64,000 nucleotides of DNA from Verrucomicrobiia bacterium (lineage in GTDB: Bacteria; Verrucomicrobiota; Verrucomicrobiia; Verrucomicrobiales; Akkermansiaceae): assembly GCA_947462875.1 (NCBI GenBank), contig CANHQJ010000004.1, forward strand, positions 62,001 to 126,000, given 5' to 3'. The notes under the pieces were generated by a model. It searched no databases. It saw only the letters and a list, made by a program, of their open reading frames with translations, and was not told where the DNA came from. The translations under genes were made by a program, and so were the position numbers. Below, one piece after another: positions 16,578 through 24,953 of this stretch (position 1 is the first letter of the stretch; each line of letters starts with the position of its first letter).

Positions 16578-17300
16578 ATGAAACTTCCCATTTCCAACGC
16601 GCAGGGTGAGGTCCTCGATGTCGCCTATCATTCCGCGGAAAAATCCGACAGGCTGCTCATTCTCGGGCACGGCGTGACAGGCAACAAGGACAGGCCTTTG
16701 CTGATTGCGGTGGCGGAAGGCTTGGCCGCGCGTGGGTGGCCTTGTTTGCGGATTTCGTTCAGTGGCAATGGCGAGTCGCAAGGTCGATTCGAGGATTCCT
16801 CGATCACCAAGGAAATCGGCGATTTGCAGGCGGTGCTCGATGCGATTCCCGACACCACACGCGTGGCCTATTGCGGGCACAGCATGGGTGGTGCCGTGGG
16901 CGTTTTGACGGCGGTGCGCGATGAACGCGTGCGCGTGTTGATCACGCTGGCGGGCATGGTGTTTACCAAGGAATTCTGCGAGCGAGAATTCGGCGAAGTC
17001 ACCCCCGGCGCGGGCTGCATGTGGGACGAGGAAACGTGTCCGTTATCCCAGGCCTATGTGGATGACCTGCATTGGCACGGATCCACGCTCGATGCCGCCG
17101 CTGCGATGCAAGTGCCGTGGTTGCTCGTGCACGGCACGGCCGATGACGTGGTGTTTCCCCGCGATAGCGAGGCGGCGTATGAAGCCGCACCTGAGCCGAA
17201 AAAACTCGTGAGCATCGGGGGAGCGGGGCACTCGTTCGATGAGGCTACCTACGCCACGGTGATCGAGGAGATCCATGCCTGGCTGGACAAGCATCTGTAA
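16578..17300 (+). CDS. Alpha/beta hydrolase
   Basis: 240 residues with a complete catalytic triad: Ser102 in GHSMGG, Asp in HGTADDVV and His in GAGHSFD near the C-terminus. The oxyanion region is LGHGVTGNKD. There is no signal peptide, so it is cytoplasmic. It resembles short-chain esterase or acylpeptidase-like hydrolases, but the substrate is unknown. It lies 8 bases behind the HIBADH-type dehydrogenase and is convergent with a lipoprotein gene. Confidence 0.85.
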   Translation: MKLPISNAQGEVLDVAYHSAEKSDRLLILGHGVTGNKDRPLLIAVAEGLAARGWPCLRISFSGNGESQGRFEDSSITKEIGDLQAVLDAIPDTTRVAYCGHSMGGAVGVLTAVRDERVRVLITLAGMVFTKEFCEREFGEVTPGAGCMWDEETCPLSQAYVDDLHWHGSTLDAAAAMQVPWLLVHGTADDVVFPRDSEAAYEAAPEPKKLVSIGGAGHSFDEATYATVIEEIHAWLDKHL

Positions 17301-17303
17301 GAC

Positions 17304-17678
17304 TCACTCGTTTTTCGGAGGCAGCAAACCGAACTCAGGGTTGTCCAGCGCGCCGCTGGGCAGTTCCGGTTCTTTGAAATCGACAGGTTTGCCGAACCAG
17401 GAGCTGAAAAAACCGCGGTTTTTCTGATACGCGAGAGCCTTGTCCTTGCCGAGTTGCATTTCCTTGAGCTGGTCTTCCCGCACCTCGACGACGGGCACCT
17501 TGGAGGGCAGCAGGTCGCGGAAAGAGAAGCGGGCGATGTCGCCGCGTTTGATTTCCGGCATCTTGGGCGCTGAAACCTTGGGCATTTTGTTTTTCAGCGA
17601 GGCAATGGACCCGGAAAGACCGCAGGAACTCAAGCCGAGCGAAAGAACTGCGAGTGCGATGGGGAAAAGACGTTTCAT
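17304..17678 (-). CDS. Small lipoprotein of unknown function
   Basis: 124 residues. The N-terminus is a lipoprotein signal: MKRLFPIALAVLSLG, then lipobox LSSC with the lipidated Cys at residue 19. The mature part is charged and lysine-rich, with a repeated K-M-P-K-V/E-I pattern (NKMPKVSAPKMPEIK) and a FFSSWFGKPVDFKEPELP segment. No known domain is recognisable. Its stop lies 3 bases from the convergent hydrolase stop. It probably belongs to a lineage-restricted envelope protein group. Confidence 0.78.
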   Translation of the reverse strand: MKRLFPIALAVLSLGLSSCGLSGSIASLKNKMPKVSAPKMPEIKRGDIARFSFRDLLPSKVPVVEVREDQLKEMQLGKDKALAYQKNRGFFSSWFGKPVDFKEPELPSGALDNPEFGLLPPKNE

Positions 17679-17768
17679 GACTGTTGCGGGAGCACTTCCT
17701 ATATAGCATCGCTCGGACCAACTTCCAAGTCAATTTTTTGTCACGTGGCGGAATTGTCACGGAATGTT

Positions 17769-18356
17769 TTATGCCCCCATCTCCGGCAATAACGTATGGT
17801 GGCGGGGGACGCCGGTCAGGGCGGCATCGAGCTGGAGGCGCTGGCTCATGGCGGCTACGGCGCGGGCGAGGAGATCGACGTCGCCACGGGCATCGTGACG
17901 GCGCAGGGACGTTTCCGCGAGGCCGAGGCGGGATTTCACGTGATCGAGCGAGTGGCCGAGGCCGCGGGTTTTGCCGAACAAGAGCTTCGAGATGTGGATG
18001 GAGTCGATGCAGGGAATGTCGCGCACCGCTTGGCCGTGACGGCGGCTGGTGGCGGCGAGAAATTTCGAATCAAAGCGCAGACCGTTGTGCGCGATCAGGG
18101 TGGAGTCGCCGAGCCATTCGGAAAACGCGCACAGCACTTGTCCGGGGCTGGGGGCCTGGGCGACGTGGTGATTGCCGATGCCGGTGTAGCTTTCGATGAA
18201 CGAGGAGATCCGCTGACGCGGGCGGGCAAAGCTGAAAAAGGCGTCCTCCGCGATCATTCGGCCGTGGCAAAAGCGGACGGCGGCGATCTGGATCAGGTCA
18301 TCCGTCTCTGGATGGAGGCCGGTGGTTTCGAGGTCGTAGATGGCGAAAGTGTGCAT
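17769..18356 (-). CDS. DEDDh 3'-5' exonuclease (DnaQ-like)
   Basis: 195 residues. The exonuclease I motif is YDLETTG with Asp8 and Glu10, motif II is LIAHNGLRFDSKFL, and motif III is RRHDARGDVDLLA with the general-base His and the last Asp. This is a complete DEDDh site for hydrolysis of DNA or RNA 3' ends. As a free-standing protein it could be a proofreading subunit, an RNase T/oligoribonuclease-like enzyme or a general nuclease; there is no polymerase gene nearby to decide. rlmN lies 39 bases upstream on the same strand. Confidence 0.88.
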   Translation of the reverse strand: MHTFAIYDLETTGLHPETDDLIQIAAVRFCHGRMIAEDAFFSFARPRQRISSFIESYTGIGNHHVAQAPSPGQVLCAFSEWLGDSTLIAHNGLRFDSKFLAATSRRHGQAVRDIPCIDSIHISKLLFGKTRGLGHSLDHVKSRLGLAETSLRRHDARGDVDLLARAVAAMSQRLQLDAALTGVPRHHTLLPEMGA

Positions 18357-18395
18357 GGAAATTTTCTAACAAAAGCCGGTGCCGGCGGTGCGGGT

Positions 18396-19475
18396 TCACG
18401 AGGCGCGATCGGCCTTGAGCTGGCCGCAACCGGCGGCGACATCGATGCCGCGGCGCTGGCGGAAGGTCACGGGATAGCCGGCGCTGCGCAGGATGCGTTG
18501 GAAGGCGATGCCGGCCTTGTGCGCGCTGGCGTTCCCCGCGTAGCCAGCGGTGGGATTCAGGGGGATCAGATTGATGTGGACGTTGATGCCCTGTAGCAAC
18601 TCCGCGAGCTGGTGGGCGATTTCCGGCGTGTCATTGGCACCCGCGATCAAGGTCCACTCGATGAAAATGCGTTTGCCGATGGTGCGATCGTAGTGCCGGC
18701 AGGCCTCGATGAGTTCGGCCATGTGCCATTTTTTTCCGACGGGGATCAGGGCTTGTCGTTGCGCATCATCGGCACCGTGAAGACTGAGCGCGAGGTTGTA
18801 GGGGCAGCCTTCATCGGCCATGCGGCGGATGGCGGGGACGAGGCCGACGGTGCTGATGGTGATGCGGTGTTTCGACAAACTGGGACCGCGCACATCGGCG
18901 ATGGTGGCCAGCGCTTTCATCACGGCATCGTAGTTGTGCAGTGGCTCGCCCATGCCCATGAGCACGAGATTGCGCAAGTGAGTGCCGTGGTCGCGGCGCA
19001 GGATGCGCTGCACGTGCAGCACCTGGGCGATGATCTCGCCGGGGCGCAGGTGGCGGGTGAAACCCATTTGCCCGGTGGCACAGAAGACGCAGCCCATGGC
19101 GCAGCCGACCTGCGTGCTGACGCAGGCGGTGAAGCGACCATCGTAGCCCATCAGAACGGTCTCGATCGTTTTTCCATCGCGCAGGCGGAGGAGAAATTTC
19201 CGCGTCATGCCATCGCTGCTGCGGGTCTCGGTGACGGTCTCCGGGGCATCGACAAAATATCCGGCATCGTCCGCATAAAAATGTTTCTCCAGCCAGCGCT
19301 GCAAGGGGCCGAGAAAAGTGGCGGGCATTTTCTCTAACAGATCGGCGTGTCCATGGAGGGAACGCCAGAGAGCGCGGGCGTGGATGGCATTCAGGCCATC
19401 TTCCTGCAGCAACGACTGCATTTCGGCGAAGCTTAGATCGTGCAGAGAGCGTGGTTGGCCCGGTGCGGCAGACAT
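18396..19475 (-). CDS. rlmN: 23S rRNA (adenine-2503-C2)-methyltransferase, radical SAM
   Basis: 359 residues. The radical-SAM cluster motif C125-x3-C129-x2-C132 is seen in GCAMGCVFCATG. Two further conserved cysteines are Cys118 (TACVSTQ) and Cys350 (AAGCGQL), the methyl-carrying residue in the RlmN/Cfr mechanism. VLMGMGEPLHNYD and ISTVGLVPAIRRMA are family signatures. It modifies A2503 of 23S rRNA and tRNA A37. ATG 19475 is chosen because the reading up to 19589 overlaps the cyclophilin gene end and adds no family sequence. Confidence 0.95.
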   Translation of the reverse strand: MSAAPGQPRSLHDLSFAEMQSLLQEDGLNAIHARALWRSLHGHADLLEKMPATFLGPLQRWLEKHFYADDAGYFVDAPETVTETRSSDGMTRKFLLRLRDGKTIETVLMGYDGRFTACVSTQVGCAMGCVFCATGQMGFTRHLRPGEIIAQVLHVQRILRRDHGTHLRNLVLMGMGEPLHNYDAVMKALATIADVRGPSLSKHRITISTVGLVPAIRRMADEGCPYNLALSLHGADDAQRQALIPVGKKWHMAELIEACRHYDRTIGKRIFIEWTLIAGANDTPEIAHQLAELLQGINVHINLIPLNPTAGYAGNASAHKAGIAFQRILRSAGYPVTFRQRRGIDVAAGCGQLKADRAS

Positions 19476-19491
19476 GGCGAGGCGCGGAAAA

Positions 19492-20784
19492 TTATTGGAT
19501 CGGCACCATGGAGAAGCCTTTGTCTCCGCCGGGTTCGGTGAATTGACCGGGATAAAAGCCTGCCTCGGTTTCGGGATTGGTGATGACAAAATGTTTCACT
19601 TTGGACACGCAGCGGCCGTGGAGGTTGTTTTTGATTTTTTTATCGAAGCCGAGGTGAAGGTGGATGATTTTTTGCTGGTCGAGTTCGAACTCCGCGATGG
19701 CGTGATGCGGAGCGGCTTGGTAGTGCAGGCTGGCGGCGTGAATCGTGCCGGTCTGCGCGAGTTTGCTGCCGGCAGGCGTGAACATGTAGCCCATGGCGCC
19801 TTCGAGCGGGAAAGAAAAGAGATAGACGCCCTCGGCATTTTCCAATGAAAGGGTCCAGCCCTTGAGGGACATCGGCGTGAGGGCATCCGGATGATATTTC
19901 GCGAGGATGGGACGGAAACCCGTGACCGGAGAATCCGCCGGGTGGGTGACATCGTAGTAGCGGACGGTGAAGGGCGATGGCGCGTGCCAACGGCTTTCGA
20001 GCTTTTGCCATGCCTGCACGGCGGGGTCGATGCTGGCATAGACGAGCAGCTCGCTGCGTTGCCCCTGGCTGAAAACGAAGCGGGCGGTGTGTTCCGGGCT
20101 GGGTGCGGTTTCGCTTTTGAAGGGCGGCACGGAGAGCGTGGGCAATTTCATCGAGGCGGCCTTGAATTGCTGGGCCTCCTTGCCGATGCGGCGGATGGTG
20201 ATTTTTTGAATGATCACATCGGCGACGGGCTTGTCGTTCGCGTCCACCGTGGTCGAGAGGATGGCATCCACCACGCTCTGGCCGGCGACGACTTTACCGA
20301 AGACGGTATGTTTGCCTTCCAGTCCCTTGATGGCGGTGCCGGTGACAAAAAACTGGCTGCCGTTGGTGTTCGGCCCGCTGTTGGCCATGGCGAGAACGTA
20401 GGGTTCATCGAAGCGGTAGGTCGCGGGGGCGTTGACGTTCATTTCGTCAGGAAACTCGTAGCCCGGGCCATCGGTGCCATCGCCGCGCTTGGAGCCTGCC
20501 TGCATGAGCTTGAATCCCTCGGCATTGATCACGCGGTGGATCGCCATGCCTTGGTAAAAGGGCTGCGGGGGCGTGAGCCGGGAAAGCTGGCCATCGCGCT
20601 CGTCCACCCACTGCCGCGAACCCTCGGCGAGCGAGACGAAATTGGCCACCGTGCGCGGGGTTTGTTGGAAATTCAGCTCGCAAGTGAAGTATCCCGCGCT
20701 GGTTTGCACATCCGCATAGAGCTGCGCCACGCCCTGGCTGACGCTGGCCAGCAGGGTTACAAACACAGCAAAAAGGATGCGCAT
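19492..20784 (-). CDS. Secreted cyclophilin-type peptidyl-prolyl isomerase with extra C-terminal domain
   Basis: 430 residues. A signal peptide (about 1-20, ending SQGVAQ) leads into a cyclophilin domain at about 22-205: the catalytic Arg in AIHRVI, KLMQAGSKRGDGTDGPGYEFPDE, MANSGPNTNGSQFFVT, and GKHTVFGKVVAG. It should catalyse prolyl isomerisation in the periplasm. Residues 215-430 form an additional domain with strands such as LLVYASIDPAVQAW and GVYLFSFPLEGAMGYMFTP that I cannot place; it may be a substrate or envelope-binding part. Confidence 0.88.
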   Translation of the reverse strand: MRILFAVFVTLLASVSQGVAQLYADVQTSAGYFTCELNFQQTPRTVANFVSLAEGSRQWVDERDGQLSRLTPPQPFYQGMAIHRVINAEGFKLMQAGSKRGDGTDGPGYEFPDEMNVNAPATYRFDEPYVLAMANSGPNTNGSQFFVTGTAIKGLEGKHTVFGKVVAGQSVVDAILSTTVDANDKPVADVIIQKITIRRIGKEAQQFKAASMKLPTLSVPPFKSETAPSPEHTARFVFSQGQRSELLVYASIDPAVQAWQKLESRWHAPSPFTVRYYDVTHPADSPVTGFRPILAKYHPDALTPMSLKGWTLSLENAEGVYLFSFPLEGAMGYMFTPAGSKLAQTGTIHAASLHYQAAPHHAIAEFELDQQKIIHLHLGFDKKIKNNLHGRCVSKVKHFVITNPETEAGFYPGQFTEPGGDKGFSMVPIQ

Positions 20785-20907
20785 GGGGAAACGCTGGCAT
20801 ATTTCGGATGTATTGACAATGGAAAACTTCGGACAGGGGATTCCTTTGTGTCATCAGGATTTCGTGCGTTGGCTGCGCGCAAATGTAGCCGGAAAAAATC
20901 AATGTTC

Positions 20908-20935
20908 TTGTCATTCGTCGTAATTTACGTATGAT
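20908..20935 (+). promoter_or_regulatory. Candidate sigma-70-type promoter for the YhaO/YhaN pair
   Basis: TTGTCA (20908-20913) and TATGAT (20930-20935) are separated by 16 bases and lie 26 bases upstream of the start codon at 20962. The boxes match the consensus at 5 of 6 and 5 of 6 positions. The interval lies between divergent genes, where a promoter is expected. Confidence 0.45.
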
Positions 20936-20961
20936 CTTTTTGGTAAAAAACGCAGCACCCT

Positions 20962-22122
20962 ATGGCCCTTACTTTTCTCCACACCGCCGATTGGCAACTC
21001 GGCAAGCCGTATCAGCGCGTCACTGATGAGACCAAACGCGCCCGCCTGCAGCACGAGCGCATCGCGGGGCTCCGGCGCATCGGTGACGCGGCGCGTGAGG
21101 CGAATGCGGCCTTTGTGCTTGTGGCCGGTGATTTGTTTGACAGCACCAGCCCGCTGAATGCCACGGTGGCCGCGGCGTGTGAGGCCATTGGCGCGATGAA
21201 GATCCCCGTGCTCGTCATCCCTGGAAATCACGACTACGGCGGCCCGGGCAGCCTGTGGCAGCAACCGTTTTTCGTGCGCGAGCGCGAAAAGCTCGCGCCG
21301 AATCTTCGCATCCTCCTCACGCCTGAGCCTGTCGTGCTCGCGGATGCGGTGCTTTTTCCCGCCCCGCTGCTCCGCCGCCACGATCATGCGGACCCCACGG
21401 CCTGGATTCGGCATGCGTTCGAGTCGCCGGATTTCCCCACGCAACTGCCGCGCATCGTGCTCGCTCACGGCAGCGTGCAGGGCTTCGAGTCCGCGCAGGA
21501 TGACGATGACGAGGAGGCGAAAGGCCTGAACCTCATCGACCTCAAGCGTTTGCCCGATGCCGAAATCGACTACATCGCCCTCGGTGACTGGCATGGAACG
21601 AAACAAATTTCGCCCAAGGCCTGGTATGCAGGCACCCACGAGATCGATCGATTCCCCAAAGGCTCTGACAACGATCCCGGAAACATTCTCCTCGTGCAGG
21701 TCTCGCGTGGGGAGATGCCGCTGGTGGAGAAAAAACGCACGGGTCATTTCCGGTGGAATGATTTTCCCTATCGATTTTCCGAGGACGAGGGATACCCCGC
21801 CTTTGAAACGGCCCTCGAACAACGCATCGGCGAGTGGGGGCAGGACAGCTTGCTCAAGCTATCGCTCGAAGGCACTCTCGGCATCGAGACATCACAACGC
21901 CTCGCTCAGCTCATCGAGTCGCTCCAGGCCCGGTTGCTCCGGATGAAGATCGATGACCGCGTCACCATCGCGCCGACCGAGGAAGAAATGCAGGCGCTCG
22001 CCCGGCGCCCGGGCGATCCGCTCATCGAGTCCGTAGCGGGCAAGCTCATCGCCCTAACGGCTGGCGAAAAATCCGACATCGCCCGCCTCGCCCTCCGAGA
22101 GCTGTATGCGACGATTTCCTGA
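20962..22122 (+). CDS. Metallophosphoesterase DNA exonuclease (YhaO/SbcD-like)
   Basis: 386 residues. Mre11/SbcD phosphoesterase motifs are in order: LHTADWQLG with the first Asp-His-type metal ligands, LVAGDLFD, IPGNHDYGG, LAHGSVQG and LGDWHG. A C-terminal capping part (about 280-386) follows. With the adjacent SMC-like ATPase it should form a DNA-end processing complex. The GDWHG form and size are closer to YhaO than to E. coli SbcD. The next gene starts 29 bases downstream on the same strand. Confidence 0.9.
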   Translation: MALTFLHTADWQLGKPYQRVTDETKRARLQHERIAGLRRIGDAAREANAAFVLVAGDLFDSTSPLNATVAAACEAIGAMKIPVLVIPGNHDYGGPGSLWQQPFFVREREKLAPNLRILLTPEPVVLADAVLFPAPLLRRHDHADPTAWIRHAFESPDFPTQLPRIVLAHGSVQGFESAQDDDDEEAKGLNLIDLKRLPDAEIDYIALGDWHGTKQISPKAWYAGTHEIDRFPKGSDNDPGNILLVQVSRGEMPLVEKKRTGHFRWNDFPYRFSEDEGYPAFETALEQRIGEWGQDSLLKLSLEGTLGIETSQRLAQLIESLQARLLRMKIDDRVTIAPTEEEMQALARRPGDPLIESVAGKLIALTAGEKSDIARLALRELYATIS

Positions 22123-22151
22123 AAAGCTGAAATTTTTATCAATCCATTCTC

Positions 22152-24863
22152 ATGCGCCTTCTTTCTCTCACTGTCCGGAACTACCGCATTCATCGCGAGC
22201 TAACGATCGAGTTTGACGCGTCGCGGCATCTGATCGGAGGGGCGAACGAGACGGGCAAGAGCACCCTGGCCGAGGCGATCCATCGCGCGCTTTTCATGCG
22301 CCACCGCGCGGGCGGCGATTTGCAGAAATCCATGGTCTCCGGCATTCACAGCGGCCAACCGCAGGTGACACTTCGCTTCGAGGCGGCGGGGGATGTCTGG
22401 ACCATCGAAAAGGAATTTTCCGGCACCAAGGGCAAGGCGCACCTTACCTCGCGCGGCGGGATCAGCCTGCAAGGGGATGCCGCTGAGGAAAAACTCGCGG
22501 AAGTCACTGCGAACCCGGAGGGAGTCGCCAATCGGGAAAATGATCTCATCACCCGCTGGGCACACCTGTGGGTATGGCAAGGCACTGCGGGTAATGATGC
22601 GGCCTCTTTTACCACAGACTATCGCAACGAGCTCATCCAGCGCCTTCAGGAACAAGGTCTGGCCGCCGTCATGCAGTCGGCCCATGACGAGCGGACGCGC
22701 GAGGCGATTCGCGAAAAATACGACAAGCTCTTTACCAAAACCGGCACCATCAAAACGGGCTCGCCCCTCGATGGCGCCACCAAGGCGCTCGCCGAGGCCG
22801 GCGCCAGGCTTGATACCGCAACGCAGCAAAAAGCCCGCCTCGAGGCCGCCATAGTCGAGCAGGAATCCGCCACGCGGACCTTGGCGGAATCGACCGCCGC
22901 ATTGCCCGCGCTGCGCGAGCAGCTCACACACACTTCGGCGGCACTCGATCAGGCGACCGCCCTCCGCACGCAGCTGGATCATCAACAACTCCTGCACACC
23001 CAGGCCGTCGCGGTCCTGCAAGAGCTGAATAAAAACGACCAGCTCATCCATGCCTATCAGGCCCAGGCCGCTACCGCGCGCAGAGAGCTTGCTCCTGCCG
23101 AAGATCAGCTGGCCCAGCTCGCCGGGCAGGTTGCTGCCGCTGCCGCGAAGGCCGCCACGGCCCGGAGCGATGCCGATGCCATTAGCACCACCCTGCGCCA
23201 CGCCCGCCAGCAGCATGATCTCGCACAAGCCTGTGTCACTTACTTCGAAAAAAACGCTTCACACGTGAATTTAGTTGAAAAATCACAGGCCATCGCCGGC
23301 ATCGAACAGGAGCTGAGCGAGCACCGCGCCGCGCTGTCCTCGCTGCCCGTCGTTTCCGCGGCTCAGCTCGATTCCCTGCGCGCGCTGGAATCCCGGCTCG
23401 CCGCCGCGAAAAGCGCGCTTTCCGCCATCGCCACCGCCGTCGAATTGATCGCTTCCCCGCAGACGGTTTCGTTAGATCAAGAGGCGCTCGGCGTGGGCAG
23501 CACGCGGATCATCACGGAAAATGCCGAGCTATCCCTCGCCGATGGCACGCGCCTGCGCATCCAGCCCGGCGGCGGAAACTCGCTCGCCGGCGCCCGCCGC
23601 ACGGTCGATGAACTCCAGCAACAACTCACCGCTTCCCTCGATCAGCTTGCCATCGCCAGTGCCGCGGAGGCGGCTGATATAGTGGGCAAACGCCAGGAGC
23701 TGGAGCAAAAAACCACCGCCATTCAATCGCGCCTGAAGGACCTCGGCGCGCGCGATCTGCCCGAGGCGCTCGCCGCTGCTGCCAGTGCTCTCGCCACCGC
23801 GAGCCATGAAAGGCAGCGCCGCTATGAAGCCCTCGCCGCCACGGTTTCCTTGCCCACCACGCTGGCCGCCGCGTCGGCTTGGCAAAAGGAGACCCGCACC
23901 GCGCAGATGGAGGCGGAACAGCAGGAACAAATTCTCCGCTCCGAGGTGACCGCCGCCGAGCAGGTCCATCAGGAAAAAGTCGCCACTCACCAGCGCGCGC
24001 GGCAAGCGCTCGAAACGCAGCGCGGCATCATCGCCGATCGCGAAACCTCGGCGCGCACGCTCGAGGAAATGCATGGTGATGCCACCACCCGCGCCCAATC
24101 CATCGCCGAAGCGACCCGCCAGGAAGCCACGGCCAAGGCTGCTCTCGAGACCACGGAAGCGGCACTCCGGGAACTCAATCCCCCACGTCTGAAACAAGAG
24201 GTCGAGCGTCTTCAGCGCGTGATCCGCACGGAGGAAGACAAACAGCAGGAAGCCCGCACACGCATCGCCGTGGCACAACAAAAGCTCGCCAGCGATGGCT
24301 CGACGGATCCCGATGCCGATTTGCTGCGCGCCAAAGCCCGCCATGCGGCGGCTCTCGAGGAACACGCGCGCGAGCAACGCCATGCCGATGCCATCGCGCT
24401 TTTGCACAAACTTTTTACCGAATCCCAGGAATCCATCAGCCGCAGCGTGACCCAGCCCATCGCCGATCGCGTCACCGACTATCTCGAATGCCTGTACGGG
24501 CGTGGCGTGAGCATCGAGGTCGTGTGGAGCGATGCCGCGCAGTCCTCGGAAATCCGCATCACCCGCCCGGGCGCGCCGACCTTCGCGTTTGACAGTCTCA
24601 GCGGCGGGGCCAAGGAACAAGTGGCCGCCGCTGTCCGCCTGGCGACGGCGGAAATTCTCGCCTCATCGCACAATGGCTGCCTGCCCATCCTCTTCGATGA
24701 TTCCTTCGCCTACAGCGATGACAATCGCGTCCAGTCCTTGCAATCCATGCTCGATCTCGCCGCGACGCGCGGTCTGCAAGTCATCGTGCTGACCTGCACC
24801 CCCGCCGCCTACATCGGCCTCGGTGCTCGGGAAACGCGCCTCGCTAGCTCCATTTCCGCCTAA
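22152..24863 (+). CDS. SMC-like ATPase (YhaN/SbcC-like) partner of the nuclease
   Basis: 903 residues. Walker A GGANETGKST (29-38) is at the N-terminus; the ABC signature LSGGAKEQVAAAVRLATAEIL and Walker B LPILFDDSFAYSD are in the last 120 residues. Between them lies a long Ala/Glu/Gln-rich antiparallel coiled coil (about 180-740). I find no Cys-x-x-Cys zinc hook in the middle of the coil, unlike Rad50 or SbcC, which fits the YhaN branch. It probably uses ATP to open DNA ends for the preceding phosphoesterase in repair or in removal of foreign ends. Confidence 0.9.
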   Translation: MRLLSLTVRNYRIHRELTIEFDASRHLIGGANETGKSTLAEAIHRALFMRHRAGGDLQKSMVSGIHSGQPQVTLRFEAAGDVWTIEKEFSGTKGKAHLTSRGGISLQGDAAEEKLAEVTANPEGVANRENDLITRWAHLWVWQGTAGNDAASFTTDYRNELIQRLQEQGLAAVMQSAHDERTREAIREKYDKLFTKTGTIKTGSPLDGATKALAEAGARLDTATQQKARLEAAIVEQESATRTLAESTAALPALREQLTHTSAALDQATALRTQLDHQQLLHTQAVAVLQELNKNDQLIHAYQAQAATARRELAPAEDQLAQLAGQVAAAAAKAATARSDADAISTTLRHARQQHDLAQACVTYFEKNASHVNLVEKSQAIAGIEQELSEHRAALSSLPVVSAAQLDSLRALESRLAAAKSALSAIATAVELIASPQTVSLDQEALGVGSTRIITENAELSLADGTRLRIQPGGGNSLAGARRTVDELQQQLTASLDQLAIASAAEAADIVGKRQELEQKTTAIQSRLKDLGARDLPEALAAAASALATASHERQRRYEALAATVSLPTTLAAASAWQKETRTAQMEAEQQEQILRSEVTAAEQVHQEKVATHQRARQALETQRGIIADRETSARTLEEMHGDATTRAQSIAEATRQEATAKAALETTEAALRELNPPRLKQEVERLQRVIRTEEDKQQEARTRIAVAQQKLASDGSTDPDADLLRAKARHAAALEEHAREQRHADAIALLHKLFTESQESISRSVTQPIADRVTDYLECLYGRGVSIEVVWSDAAQSSEIRITRPGAPTFAFDSLSGGAKEQVAAAVRLATAEILASSHNGCLPILFDDSFAYSDDNRVQSLQSMLDLAATRGLQVIVLTCTPAAYIGLGARETRLASSISA

Positions 24864-24894
24864 CGGTTGTAGGGGTTTCTTCAAAAAATCCGAC

Positions 24895-24930
24895 ACAAAA
24901 AAAGCGAGTTGCTTGGCAGCAACTCGCTTT
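24895..24930 (-). terminator. Intrinsic terminator of the ammonium transporter gene
   Basis: A perfect 13-bp stem (24901-24913 with 24918-24930) closes a 4-base loop. Read on the minus strand the stem ends in a run of seven U, the standard intrinsic terminator form. It sits between the convergent yhaN-like and amt genes and may also stop the plus-strand transcript. Confidence 0.85.
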
Positions 24931-24953
24931 GTGAGGATAACACCGAATGATGA

